Made by a program: the position numbers and the translations under genes. The notes below the pieces were generated by a model. That model ran no database searches. It was not told the DNA's origin and saw nothing but the letters and a program-made list of their open reading frames with translations. DNA of 64,000 nt from Paenibacillus pabuli (GTDB lineage Bacteria; Bacillota; Bacilli; Paenibacillales; Paenibacillaceae): positions 1,240,001-1,304,000 of the forward strand of contig NZ_JBDOIO010000004.1 of assembly GCF_039831995.1 (NCBI RefSeq). The letters run 5' to 3'. This document shows positions 43,421 through 54,416 of the stretch, one piece after another. Numbering within the stretch: the stretch's first letter is position 1; the number at the start of each line of letters is the position of its first letter.

Positions 43421-45256
43421 ATGAACTTGCGCATGAAGCTGGCCTTGGCATTTCTGCTGTTAATTATTGTACCGATGTGTGCACTGGGTATCGGGATGTT
43501 CCTGGTTACCTCACATACAATTGAGAAGAAATACAACCAACAGGCCGAATATGCCCTCCAGGCCATTAGTTACAATATCGAAAATGTTTTTCAGCAGATA
43601 AACAATGTCACGGATAACGGGATCGCCACGTCGGTATTTCAAATGGCACTTAACGCCAAGGACCCGACCAAGCAGGATCTTGGGACAGGTAATCAATTAT
43701 CGCTCAATGCCAGTCAGCGCAATTTCCGTTCTCTTCTATATAATTATCCGTTCATTAGCTATGCTTTCTTATATGATTTGCGTTCGTCCGAGAACAATCA
43801 GATCGTCTCCATATTCACCAAGGAAAATTTTGAAGCGCTTCCCTTTCAGCAATTCAAGGTACATCCCTTATTCCAGGAAATCCAGCAGCTTAACGGCGTG
43901 CCCAAATGGCTTGCCCCACTCGAGTATCCCGAACTTACCGGCGTCGATCCTGTCTTTACGCAGATCAGGCTGGTCAAGGAACTCAGTTATTTTCAAAATA
44001 TCGGGATTCTGGTGGTACAAATCAAAAAGGGGGAGATCGATCGGATCTTCCGACATTTGCAGATCAGTGATTCCGCACAAAACACATCCTTTCTATTAAT
44101 TAATGAAGAAGGTTTGGTGGTTTATGATCCATCCGGGCAGTACAGCGGGGAGAAGATGGAGAACCTTGGTGTAAACGCGGCCAGTTATGGACCTGGTTTC
44201 AGCAGCATCCGGACGGTTTTTGATGGAACAGAGAGTATCCTTTCTCAGTATCATCTGAAGAACTATGGCTGGAGTCTGATCAGTGTAACTTCATGGGAAG
44301 CGTTGTCGGCTGAAACGAATGTGTTTGCAGGCTGGTCGGTGATCATTATTCTGGTCTGTCTTCTTGCTGCGATGGTCTTCAACCTGTTTTTTATGAACCG
44401 TATTACCGGCAATATTGCGGTATTGGTCCGCTTCATGCGGCGAGTGGAGGATGGTGACTTCAACGCACGGGTAGAGGGAAAGGGATTCGATGAGATGCAG
44501 CTTCTTGCGCATGGATTCAATGAACTGCTGGACAGGATTGGGAGTTTGTTTCGCCGTGTCCGGGCAGAACAGCAGCAGAAGGCGAAGGCTGAACTGCGCG
44601 TGCTTCAGGCTCAGATCAAACCACACTTCCTGTTTAATACATTGGAATCCATTAACGGGCTGGCCATGCGAGGAGAGGGACGGAAAGTCAGTGAAATGGT
44701 AAACCGTCTAGGCAATATTCTTCGGATCAGCATTCAGGATCAGGAGGAAATTCCACTGGGCGAGGAAGTAAGACATCTCCAGAGTTATCTTGAAATTCAG
44801 CAATACAGATTCAGTGAATTGTTTATGTACGAAGTGGATATCCCTACTCATTTATATGCTTCCTCCGTACTTAAACTGACCTTGCAGCCGTTAGTAGAAA
44901 ATAGCATTCAGCATGGCTTCGAGGGAATTGAGTACAAGGGAGTACTTCGAATCCGTGCATTTGAGCTGCACAATAATCTGATACTGCAAGTGGAGGATAA
45001 CGGGCTTGGCATTCCCCAGGAAATAATGGGGAGATTCGAGTACATGGCAGAGGATCCTCCGGAACATCCGCATGCAAGAGAAGGAGAGCAGTCCCTGTCT
45101 TCAATGACTGAACGCCGTGGGCTCGGTTTACGGAGTGTGGCGGATCGTATACGAATCCGATACGGAGCGGGATATGGCATTTTCATATGTTCTGCTCCAG
45201 GCCATGGGACAGTGATTCAATGTATAATTCCACGATATGAGCAGGGGGATGACTAA
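43421..45256 (+). CDS. YesM-type sensor histidine kinase
   Basis: A 611-residue membrane kinase. The first membrane segment is at ~7-30 (KLALAFLLLIIVPMCALGIGMFL). A large extracellular sensor region follows, then a second segment near 300-325 and a HAMP domain (RITGNIAVLVRFMRRVEDGDF). The His_kinase domain has the phosphoacceptor His in QIKPHFLFNTLESI, and the ATPase N and G boxes are in LVENSIQHGF and DNGLGIP. The ATG at 43421 follows GGGGAG by 7 nt. It probably senses the sugar or its loaded binding protein and signals to the next gene product. Its stop directly abuts the regulator start. Confidence 0.92.
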   Translation: MNLRMKLALAFLLLIIVPMCALGIGMFLVTSHTIEKKYNQQAEYALQAISYNIENVFQQINNVTDNGIATSVFQMALNAKDPTKQDLGTGNQLSLNASQRNFRSLLYNYPFISYAFLYDLRSSENNQIVSIFTKENFEALPFQQFKVHPLFQEIQQLNGVPKWLAPLEYPELTGVDPVFTQIRLVKELSYFQNIGILVVQIKKGEIDRIFRHLQISDSAQNTSFLLINEEGLVVYDPSGQYSGEKMENLGVNAASYGPGFSSIRTVFDGTESILSQYHLKNYGWSLISVTSWEALSAETNVFAGWSVIIILVCLLAAMVFNLFFMNRITGNIAVLVRFMRRVEDGDFNARVEGKGFDEMQLLAHGFNELLDRIGSLFRRVRAEQQQKAKAELRVLQAQIKPHFLFNTLESINGLAMRGEGRKVSEMVNRLGNILRISIQDQEEIPLGEEVRHLQSYLEIQQYRFSELFMYEVDIPTHLYASSVLKLTLQPLVENSIQHGFEGIEYKGVLRIRAFELHNNLILQVEDNGLGIPQEIMGRFEYMAEDPPEHPHAREGEQSLSSMTERRGLGLRSVADRIRIRYGAGYGIFICSAPGHGTVIQCIIPRYEQGDD

Positions 45257-46507
45257 ATGAATCTGACTGCAATGCTGGTTGATGATGAACTGCCGATTTT
45301 GGAAAATTTGAGCCTGATCCTGCCTTGGGAGGACATGGGAATTGAAATTACGGGCACAGCCAGAAGCGGAGTAGAAGCGCTGGATAAGGTGGCTGTTAGT
45401 CATCCTGACATCATGCTGTGCGATATTCGCATGCCTACCATGGATGGCCTGGAACTTATTCGAATTCTGCGTGAACGAGGCGAGTTATGTGAAATTATTT
45501 TACTGACCGGATATCAGCAGTTTGAATATGCCCGAACGGCCATTCGTTACAATGTACATGAATACATATGCAAACCCATTGATTACTCGGATTTGGAGAA
45601 CAAATTACGTGAGTTAACCGAGCAGATTCATAAGAAGCGCATGGAGAGTGAGTCTGAACGTCATCGCAACATAGAGATGGAAAACTGGATCAGACATAAA
45701 CATGTAACCGAGCTGCTGCGGGGTGAAAAGGAAAATCCGTCGTCCTGCCCTGTGCAATCGTTAGAAACGTTGCCCTCTACTGATCGCTATACTATGATTC
45801 TTGTGGATGCAGAAGGATACTTCCGCCATTCCATTGGCTGGTCTGGTGACCAGCATCAACAATGGCATGATGAAATCCATTCCAGTCTTAGAGATTTAAC
45901 GGAAGATATAGAAGGAAGCATGATTACTAACATTCGCAAGGGGGAATGGGGGATTGTGCTGAAGGCTTCGATTGGATGGGAGATTCGAGCAGATCAATTA
46001 GCTCAGCGTATCCAAAGGAGGCTTGATGCCGTGTTTGCTATAGACTCAGCAATGAAGGCAAGGATTATTGTGGACGATAAGCCCGTATGTTTGGATCACC
46101 AGATCACGGATCGATACCGACACTGTCAGAAACAAGGCGCGTCCCGCCCTTCGGTTTCGGAATGGATTAAGTCTGCATGCGAGTATATGGACACACATCT
46201 GGACCAAGACCTTGGCATCGATGAGGTAGCGGATTGGCTTGGAATCAGTTCAAGCTATTTTTGTCAGCTATTCAAAAGTCATGTCGGGGTTACGTTTGTT
46301 GAATATATGACCCATAAACGGATGGAAACTGCAGCACTGTTATTGAGTACAACGGAATGGAGCATTACGTCGATTGGGGAAGCCACGGGTTATAAAGAGC
46401 GGCGTTATTTCTCCAAAGTATTTCATAAACATTTTCATATGAAGCCTTCGGAATACAGGCAAAGCCATAGAAAAGCCACTTCATTAGAGGAGGAAATGCA
46501 TACATGA
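45257..46507 (+). CDS. YesN-type response regulator (REC plus AraC HTH)
   Basis: A 416-residue regulator. The receiver domain (~1-125) has acidic residues in VDDE, the phosphoacceptor Asp in IMLCDIRMPTMDG and the Lys in YICKPIDYSD. A linker region (~130-310) leads to a double AraC helix-turn-helix (~315-405, DLGIDEVADWLGISSSYFCQLFKSHVGVTF). It is the partner of the upstream kinase and probably activates this operon. Its stop overlaps the NagZ gene start by 4 bp. Confidence 0.92.
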   Translation: MNLTAMLVDDELPILENLSLILPWEDMGIEITGTARSGVEALDKVAVSHPDIMLCDIRMPTMDGLELIRILRERGELCEIILLTGYQQFEYARTAIRYNVHEYICKPIDYSDLENKLRELTEQIHKKRMESESERHRNIEMENWIRHKHVTELLRGEKENPSSCPVQSLETLPSTDRYTMILVDAEGYFRHSIGWSGDQHQQWHDEIHSSLRDLTEDIEGSMITNIRKGEWGIVLKASIGWEIRADQLAQRIQRRLDAVFAIDSAMKARIIVDDKPVCLDHQITDRYRHCQKQGASRPSVSEWIKSACEYMDTHLDQDLGIDEVADWLGISSSYFCQLFKSHVGVTFVEYMTHKRMETAALLLSTTEWSITSIGEATGYKERRYFSKVFHKHFHMKPSEYRQSHRKATSLEEEMHT

Positions 46508-48090
46508 GCTCATGGGGACATTTCACACTAGAGCAAAAGGTGGGTCAGCTGTTTATGTGCGGCTTTCATGGACAGCAAGTGGATGAACAGATCACCCGTT
46601 TAATAGAGGACTACCATGTGGGGGGCGTTATTTACTTCAGGCGTAATGTGGAGAGTGTGGAGCAATTGACCCGTTTGTCTGCCGAATTGCAAAAGATGGC
46701 TGCAAAAAGCAGTGAGCTGCCGCTTATGATCTCGGTAGATCAGGAGGGCGGCATGGTTGCCAGAATTGATAAAGACGGGATTACAAGAGTACCGGGAAGC
46801 ATGGCTCTTGGAGCAGCAGGAAACCTGGACTATACGTATCAATGTGCACGAATTCTGGGGGAGCAGCTGAAACGGATTGGAATCGATATGAATCTTGCAC
46901 CAGTCGTTGACGTGAACAATAACGTTCTTAATCCGGTCATTGGAGTGAGATCCTATGGGGAAAATGCGGAAAAAGTCGCCGCCCATGGAGCGGCAGCCAT
47001 TGCAGGGTATCAGTCACAGGGCATAGCAGCAACAGCGAAGCATTTCCCGGGGCATGGTGATACCGCTGTGGATTCTCATCTCGGCATGGTTACGGTTCCG
47101 CATGAATGGGAGAGGCTGGAGCAGGTGGAACTGCTACCTTTTCGCCAGGCTATCGAGGCAGGTGTGGATGCCATCATGACAGCACATGTGATTTTCCCGG
47201 CAATTGAACCTGAGCCCATTCCCGCAACGTTGTCCCGTAACGTATTACATGGTTTATTGCGTGAGCAAATGGGGTTCAAAGGAATTATCATTACGGATTG
47301 CCTGGAGATGCATGCGATCTCCAAGCCATATGGTGTCGCGAAGGCTGCTGTCCGTGCTGTCGAGGCCGGAGCAGATTTGATCCTGGTCAGTCATACGCTA
47401 GAGGAGCAGGTCGCTGCAATAGAAGCAGTGGTAGAAGCTGTACGCCATGGAGACATCGACGAGCAGATCATTGACCAGGCGTTGGAGCGTGTCGTGAGTT
47501 GGAAGCAAAAACGCTGCGGTGATCAGCCAAGTGATCAATCAAGTATGAAGTACTCCTTTTCGCCCGTTCCGGAAGATGTGCTTTTAGATGAAATTGCATG
47601 CAAGAGCATCACCGTAGTGCATAATGACGGTTTACTGCCATTAAAGCCTGAACAAAACGTGTTCGTTATATGGCCCGAGGTTGTGCAGCGAACAGAGGTA
47701 GATGAACCTTGGTCCCATTCGGATTCACTTGGGATGGTGCTTGGGCAATACAAAAAACATGTTCGGGAGCATAAAATAACAACACAGCCGTCATATGAAG
47801 AGGCAGAACAAATTCTGCAAAGTGTGATGGAGGGAGATCAAGTCATCGTATGCACGTACACCTCGGCTGGAGTTCTCCCCAAAGGTCAGCGTTACTTGAT
47901 CGAACGGCTGAGTGAGAAACATTCATTGATTGTCGTTGCTTTGCGTAATCCCTATGATCTGCTGGAAATTCCCCGGCCGGGAGCTTACGTCTGTACATAC
48001 GAAAATACACCTTCCGTGGTACGTGCACTCTCCTCAATGATTACGGGTGAACTGGATCCGAGTGGAAGCTTGCCCGTCCGATTAAGTTGA
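46504..48090 (+). CDS. nagZ: Intracellular beta-N-acetylhexosaminidase, NagZ-type (GH3)
   Basis: A 528-residue GH3 enzyme without a signal peptide. The catalytic Asp-His loop is KHFPGHGDTAVDSH and the nucleophile Asp is in IITDCLEMHAI, both typical of NagZ rather than GH3 beta-glucosidases. A C-terminal alpha/beta domain follows (~345-528). B. subtilis NagZ is secreted and ~640 residues; this one appears cytoplasmic and shorter, consistent with acting on imported disaccharides or muropeptide fragments. Some relatives are phosphorylases. The ATGA overlap ties it to the two-component system. A terminator follows. Confidence 0.88.
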   Translation: MSSWGHFTLEQKVGQLFMCGFHGQQVDEQITRLIEDYHVGGVIYFRRNVESVEQLTRLSAELQKMAAKSSELPLMISVDQEGGMVARIDKDGITRVPGSMALGAAGNLDYTYQCARILGEQLKRIGIDMNLAPVVDVNNNVLNPVIGVRSYGENAEKVAAHGAAAIAGYQSQGIAATAKHFPGHGDTAVDSHLGMVTVPHEWERLEQVELLPFRQAIEAGVDAIMTAHVIFPAIEPEPIPATLSRNVLHGLLREQMGFKGIIITDCLEMHAISKPYGVAKAAVRAVEAGADLILVSHTLEEQVAAIEAVVEAVRHGDIDEQIIDQALERVVSWKQKRCGDQPSDQSSMKYSFSPVPEDVLLDEIACKSITVVHNDGLLPLKPEQNVFVIWPEVVQRTEVDEPWSHSDSLGMVLGQYKKHVREHKITTQPSYEEAEQILQSVMEGDQVIVCTYTSAGVLPKGQRYLIERLSEKHSLIVVALRNPYDLLEIPRPGAYVCTYENTPSVVRALSSMITGELDPSGSLPVRLS

Positions 48091-48109
48091 ACATTAAAAG
48101 TACAAGTAC

Positions 48110-48162
48110 AAACCTTCCTGTTATGTGGTGATGTTCATCCATATAGTGGTGAGGTTTTTTTT
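48110..48162 (+). terminator. Intrinsic terminator of the importer-nagZ operon
   Basis: AACCTTCCTGTTATGTGGTGATG pairs imperfectly with CATCCATATAGTGGTGAGGTT, followed by eight T residues. Confidence 0.75.
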
Positions 48163-48328
48163 GTTGAAGATACCAAATGAATCTTTGAATGGTGATGAAA
48201 TGATAACTAACTATTTTCATAGTGTTATCGCTCTATTAAAACTTTACATTTCTAATCTAATATTTTTAGCAACTTTTCCCGGTGACAAGCGTCTAATAGT
48301 ATGACTTTTTGAGGGGGATATTTATAAA

Positions 48329-48361
48329 ATGGGAGCAGAAGGAGCCAAAGAAAAAGAATGA
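48329..48361 (+). CDS. Mini-ORF coupled to the large exported protein gene
   Basis: A ten-residue ORF (MGAEGAKEKE) with GAGGGGGAT upstream. Its TGA overlaps the next ATG (ATGA). The following gene's own AAGGAG is 13 nt from its ATG, so reinitiation from this mini-ORF may matter. Confidence 0.45.
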   Translation: MGAEGAKEKE

Positions 48362-50613
48362 ATTTGAAGAAGAAATTGTCCATACTTACCGCTTTAGCTG
48401 TTTTTCAGGCGTTTGCAGTCATTCCTGCGAATGCACAGGCAGCTGATCAGAGCGATGCGACACCAGTGAATACAGCCAAAGTTAAATCCGTTGAGGTTAT
48501 TAAGAAAGAACAAACTATAGCGGAATCGGAAGTAAAGGATCAATCAGGTACACAGACATCCGATAACGATACAACCGAGGAGACGAATCCTGAATCCACA
48601 GATTCATCAGGTACGGACGTTACTCCGGTTGACCCTGCAACTCCTGCCGAATCTGAAGATGCAGAAGGTACAGAGGAAGAAGTGCCAGCACCTACACCTG
48701 TAGAGGTTGAGCCTTCCACTAGTGGTCAGTCATTATCCGGAACTGCCGGTGGAGACCTGACACTGTACATGAACAGCAATAAAATGGTGCAGGATGGCAA
48801 GACGTATCTTGCCGGACAGCCAATGGCCGTCAAAAATGGTGTATCCTATGTAGCGATCCGCGCGCTGGTTGACCGAGTTGGCTATGAAGTGAAATACGAC
48901 AACACGACCAAGGAAACGATCATTATTAGTGGGGAAGAGGAGCTGCGTTTTAAAACTAACAGCAAAATCTATACCGTTAATGGTGAAGCAAGAACGATGA
49001 AGGGCGCTGCTTACCAACAAAAGAATACGTTTATGGTGCCACTGACTTCAATTACACAGGCACTCAACATTACTTATACAGTGAACCAACCCGCCAAAAC
49101 GGTTGTATTGAAGCTGAGTACCAAACCGGTAGCCAGTTTCACGGTACCCAAAGAAATTTTTGCCGGTGACAACGTGACATACACAACGAAATACAGTTCT
49201 CCCAAAGGACTGGATATTGTGGATGAGCGCTGGACTGGCCGTCAAGATTCGTTCGACCAACCAGGTACATATACGGTAACGTATGCTGTCCAGGATTCAA
49301 GCGGTCAATGGAGTGATCCGTACTCTGTAACAATCCAGGTCCAAAAGCCGAATCTTCCGCCTGTAGCGATGTTCACTACAGACAAGGAAGAGTACAAAAT
49401 GGGTGAAAAGATCACATACATTGATCAAAGCACTGACGATGAAAATGCAATTGAGAAAACAGAGTGGGATAACAACGCACTAGCATTCTTTGTCCCAGGA
49501 CCTAAGACAATTACCATTACTGTCACAGACAAACACGGTTTGAGTGACAGCTATTCCAAGATCATCAATGTCACGGGTGAAACGTTGTACACTCTTTCCG
49601 ATTTCAATCAATTGTTCACACCGGTTGGTGGAAAGTTCACCTTCAATGGCGGAGAAGTACCTGCTATGGAGAAAGTTCCTTACACTTACTATGATGAGCA
49701 AAGCATTCTGATTCGCAGTAACAGTCCGGAAACCGTTAACAGCGAAGGGATTGTCTATAAGGAATCTTCAATTGGACAAACACGTTTTATGATCCACCAT
49801 GTGAATAATACGGGCAAAAACGTAAAAATGTACGTTGTGGCTACCAACAACAATATGTATCCGGCGACATTGGAGCAGCAGAACATGGGCTTCGCGGGTC
49901 CTTCTCCGTTTGCTACCGTTGCTGGGAAACTGTCGATTGATCGCTGGTTCCAATCCATGCAGGAAGGCACTGGTAAATTAGACGTTGTCCTGCAGCCTGG
50001 AGAGAGCAAATTAATCCTTACGGAACTTAGTGCTCTACCGATGAAGAAGGGACAAGTCATTTCCCTGTACTCCGATGTATTCAGCGATTACAGACTGGAT
50101 TACAACATTATTATGATTGAAGAAAATAAAGATCCGATGGAAGTATGGTCTACGCTGCCTGTACTGGATCGTGACGGTGTTCACAACCGGGGAACATACC
50201 CGAATGCAACACGTGTCATCACGTATGATCAAGAAGTAGGCTCGAAGCCTTCCCGCCTTCCGCTTGGTGATAATGCAAGTGATCCAAACCTGGTCGGAAC
50301 AGACCCAATGGCTTACACAGATGCCTCCAACGCCGGTAACTTTGGTGTGCTTTACAAAATTACACTGAATAACGTAGCACCACGTACGCTGATCTCGTTC
50401 AACCCTCGTGGTGGTAAATATTCGGGTGTGGCACTTGTGAATGGCCAGGTTGTACAAATTTCCGAGGGTAAATCCTTGAGCGCTCCTAACGAGCAAAGTG
50501 TACTTTACCGCACAGGCTCTTATGGTGAGAGTGTTACCATTCTGTTCTCAGCAGCACCAGGAAGCAATCTTCCTGTAAACCTGCTGTTCACACCGCTTCC
50601 GGCTGAGAAGTAA
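48358..50613 (+). CDS. Large exported protein with CuAO_N1 and PKD-like domains
   Basis: A 751-residue secreted protein. A signal peptide occupies ~1-29 (KKKLSILTALAVFQAFAVIPANAQA). An acidic Thr/Pro/Glu-rich linker runs to ~125. A copper-amine-oxidase N1-like domain (~135-235) contains GVSYVAIRALVDRVGYEV. Two PKD/Ig-like domains (~240-420) contain DQPGTYTVTYAVQDSSGQWSD and LPPVAMFTTDKEEY. A ~330-residue C-terminal domain I cannot name completes it. No cell-wall anchor motif is visible. CuAO_N1 domains are common in Paenibacillus surface proteins and are thought structural rather than copper-binding. It is preceded by a coupled mini-ORF. Confidence 0.8.
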   Translation: MNLKKKLSILTALAVFQAFAVIPANAQAADQSDATPVNTAKVKSVEVIKKEQTIAESEVKDQSGTQTSDNDTTEETNPESTDSSGTDVTPVDPATPAESEDAEGTEEEVPAPTPVEVEPSTSGQSLSGTAGGDLTLYMNSNKMVQDGKTYLAGQPMAVKNGVSYVAIRALVDRVGYEVKYDNTTKETIIISGEEELRFKTNSKIYTVNGEARTMKGAAYQQKNTFMVPLTSITQALNITYTVNQPAKTVVLKLSTKPVASFTVPKEIFAGDNVTYTTKYSSPKGLDIVDERWTGRQDSFDQPGTYTVTYAVQDSSGQWSDPYSVTIQVQKPNLPPVAMFTTDKEEYKMGEKITYIDQSTDDENAIEKTEWDNNALAFFVPGPKTITITVTDKHGLSDSYSKIINVTGETLYTLSDFNQLFTPVGGKFTFNGGEVPAMEKVPYTYYDEQSILIRSNSPETVNSEGIVYKESSIGQTRFMIHHVNNTGKNVKMYVVATNNNMYPATLEQQNMGFAGPSPFATVAGKLSIDRWFQSMQEGTGKLDVVLQPGESKLILTELSALPMKKGQVISLYSDVFSDYRLDYNIIMIEENKDPMEVWSTLPVLDRDGVHNRGTYPNATRVITYDQEVGSKPSRLPLGDNASDPNLVGTDPMAYTDASNAGNFGVLYKITLNNVAPRTLISFNPRGGKYSGVALVNGQVVQISEGKSLSAPNEQSVLYRTGSYGESVTILFSAAPGSNLPVNLLFTPLPAEK

Positions 50614-50720
50614 TCATGACCAGGCAACAAGGAACGGACGGTTTGGAGTGAAAGCTTATATCTTATATACCCGATCACCCCAAAAGTCGCCCGAAGAAAT
50701 GATCTTCTGAACCGTCAGAG

Positions 50721-50749
50721 AAGGACTCCATGTGAATGGGGTCCTTTTT
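50721..50749 (+). terminator. Terminator downstream of the large exported protein
   Basis: AAGGACTCC atgtgaat GGGGTCCTTTTT. The rest of the gap 50614-50982 holds no other feature I can support. Confidence 0.7.
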
Positions 50750-50982
50750 AATGAATCTGACGATGAACAGTGTGCGAGCCGTTTCGTTGACTCTAATCCG
50801 AATTTGAGGCATTATTAGAAATAGAATAACAAGCATGGTATCCGCATTGCATCTGTGATTCCCATTATTCCAAGTGGGTAGCATCTGGACGAACATAACC
50901 GTTGCAATCCAGTTTATTGCTGATTTATATTCGCTCTTAGGATGTATGCATAATGCTTGTATGACAGGAGGTGCTTTAAGTC

Positions 50983-51447
50983 ATGCTGTCGACAGAACAG
51001 ATTATTAATACCATGTCCTCACAGGGACTTCGCATTACGGATCAGCGGAAGACACTGGCCCGGTTATTTGCCGAATCTCCAGGGTATCTTACACCCAAGG
51101 ACGTCTATGAATATATGGGTAAGACTTACAGCGGGCTGAGCTTTGACACGGTATACCGGAACTTGCGTGTAATGCAGGATTTGGGTGTGCTGGAGCAGGT
51201 CATTTTTGAAGACGGTGTTAAATTCAGAGCGCATTGCAGCGAAGATCACCATCACCATCATATGATCTGTCTGAAATGTCAGAAGACCTATCCCATCGTT
51301 TTTTGTCCGATGCAGCTGGCAGATGCTCCAGAACAGTTTCAGGTTGTGGACCATAAATTTGAAGTGTTTGGATACTGCAAAGATTGTGCGGAACATGCTC
51401 CTGCGAAAGTGTCAACCGGACATTCACACGCTCACGGGAAACACTAA
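50983..51447 (+). CDS. zur: Zinc uptake regulator Zur (Fur family)
   Basis: A 154-residue Fur-family repressor. The N-terminal winged helix has [11 protein letters not shown] and [21 protein letters not shown]. The sensing region has the His-rich [16 protein letters not shown], and the structural zinc site uses two CxxC pairs (CLKC, CKDC). The order matches Bacillus Zur better than Fur or PerR. A His-rich tail (GHSHAHGKH) is extra. It is expected to repress zinc importers when zinc is plentiful; the znu genes 3 kb downstream have a matching box. AGGAGG precedes the ATG. Confidence 0.88.
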   Translation: MLSTEQIINTMSSQGLRITDQRKTLARLFAESPGYLTPKDVYEYMGKTYSGLSFDTVYRNLRVMQDLGVLEQVIFEDGVKFRAHCSEDHHHHHMICLKCQKTYPIVFCPMQLADAPEQFQVVDHKFEVFGYCKDCAEHAPAKVSTGHSHAHGKH

Positions 51448-51449
51448 CC

Positions 51450-51707
51450 ATGAAGTTATCCCGCAGAGTGGCACAGGCGCCCATTCGGGTATACCGGAAT
51501 TATATTTCTCCCTTGAAACCACCTACATGTCGCTTCTATCCGACTTGCTCGGCTTACGCGATGGAAGCAATCGAGGTCCATGGCGCATTCAAAGGTTCAT
51601 TGCTGGCTGCCAAGCGTATCGCGAAATGCCATCCGTTTCATCCGGGAGGCGTTGATCTGGTTCCGCCAAAGACAGAAAAGACAGTCATGGTACCTGATGA
51701 GGGATGA
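51450..51707 (+). CDS. yidD: Membrane protein insertion efficiency factor YidD
   Basis: An 85-residue protein of the YidD family: [33 protein letters not shown] and [13 protein letters not shown]. YidD sits at the inner face of the membrane and aids YidC-dependent insertion. It starts 2 bp after zur with no strong ribosome site, so it is probably translated by coupling with zur. The open frame extends upstream into zur but the conserved protein begins at this ATG. Confidence 0.9.
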   Translation: MKLSRRVAQAPIRVYRNYISPLKPPTCRFYPTCSAYAMEAIEVHGAFKGSLLAAKRIAKCHPFHPGGVDLVPPKTEKTVMVPDEG

Positions 51708-51765
51708 AGTTGGATTCATTTACGGCTTAATGGGATGACAAGATAGCAGCTGTGCAGCTGCCGAC

Positions 51766-51795
51766 TTGACAAAGAGGGCAGCATTTCAGTATATT
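51766..51795 (+). promoter_or_regulatory. Promoter of the metG T-box transcript
   Basis: TTGACA, 18 bp, TATATT; a second TATAAT lies at 51801-51806. Confidence 0.6.
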
Positions 51796-51814
51796 TTTCG
51801 TATAATGATTTCCA

Positions 51815-52079
51815 GTGAAGGGATAAGTACAGACACACCCCCAGTGCAGAGAGCCGGATGAGCTGAGAACCGGTCTGGGAGGAGGATGGAATATGGTCCC
51901 GGAGGAACCTCTTCCGAGCGTGCAGACGTGTATGTAGACGCTGTCGTAAGGCTGGGGCGTGATCCAGCGTTAATGGGCGGTCGAAGGACCGGCAGAGCCT
52001 GTGTTTTGCAAAAAGCACGGGGAATTTGGGTGGTAACACGTGAGATCTACTCTCGTCCCATAGGGGCGGGAGTTTTTTG
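51815..52079 (+). ncRNA. T-box leader (methionine) upstream of metG
   Basis: The T-box sequence TGGGTGGTAACACG lies at 52027-52040 and is followed by the terminator CTCTCGTCCC atag GGGCGGGAG TTTTTT (52050-52079). Upstream stem I material includes the specifier-loop candidate GGAATATGGTCC with codon ATG (Met), matching the gene it controls. Uncharged tRNA-Met would favour the antiterminator and switch metG on. The exact 5' end is approximate. Confidence 0.85.
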
Positions 52080-52117
52080 TGTTCTTTTTTAGTCAAAGAA
52101 TGCGCAAGGAAGTATGA

Positions 52118-54172
<2,055 letters not shown>

Positions 54173-54215
54173 GTCAGCAAAGCATTTTGTCTGATGCATG
54201 ATAGAATAAAAAATG

Positions 54216-54246
54216 AAGGCGACCCGCTCCATCGGGTCGCTTTTTT
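54216..54246 (+). terminator. Intrinsic terminator after metG
   Basis: AAGGCGACCCG ctccat CGGGTCGC followed by TTTTTT. Confidence 0.9.
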
Positions 54247-54342
54247 GCTTTCCTCTTGATTGCCCTGCTAATAACGTGGGAAAACAAGCATATACTGTTA
54301 TGAACTCTGCGCGCCGGGGGAGAATAAATAGGGCAGATCTGC

Positions 54343-54391
54343 TTGACAACTGCGTTCAGGTTACCTATAATTCTTTCAGTAATGTTTACGA
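54343..54391 (+). promoter_or_regulatory. Promoter and Zur-like box of the zinc importer operon
   Basis: TTGACA (54343-54348), 17 bp, TATAAT (54366-54371). AGTAATGTTTACGA (54378-54391) resembles the Bacillus Zur site CGTAATNATTACGA with few mismatches and would cover the transcription start. Confidence 0.7.
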
Positions 54392-54416
54392 TTAAGAGAT
54401 GCGGAGTGAAGCAATA

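Noticed and set aside
51886..52092. 68-codon plus-strand open frame in the metG leader
   Set aside because: It lies inside the T-box structure and terminator and has no ribosome site of its own.
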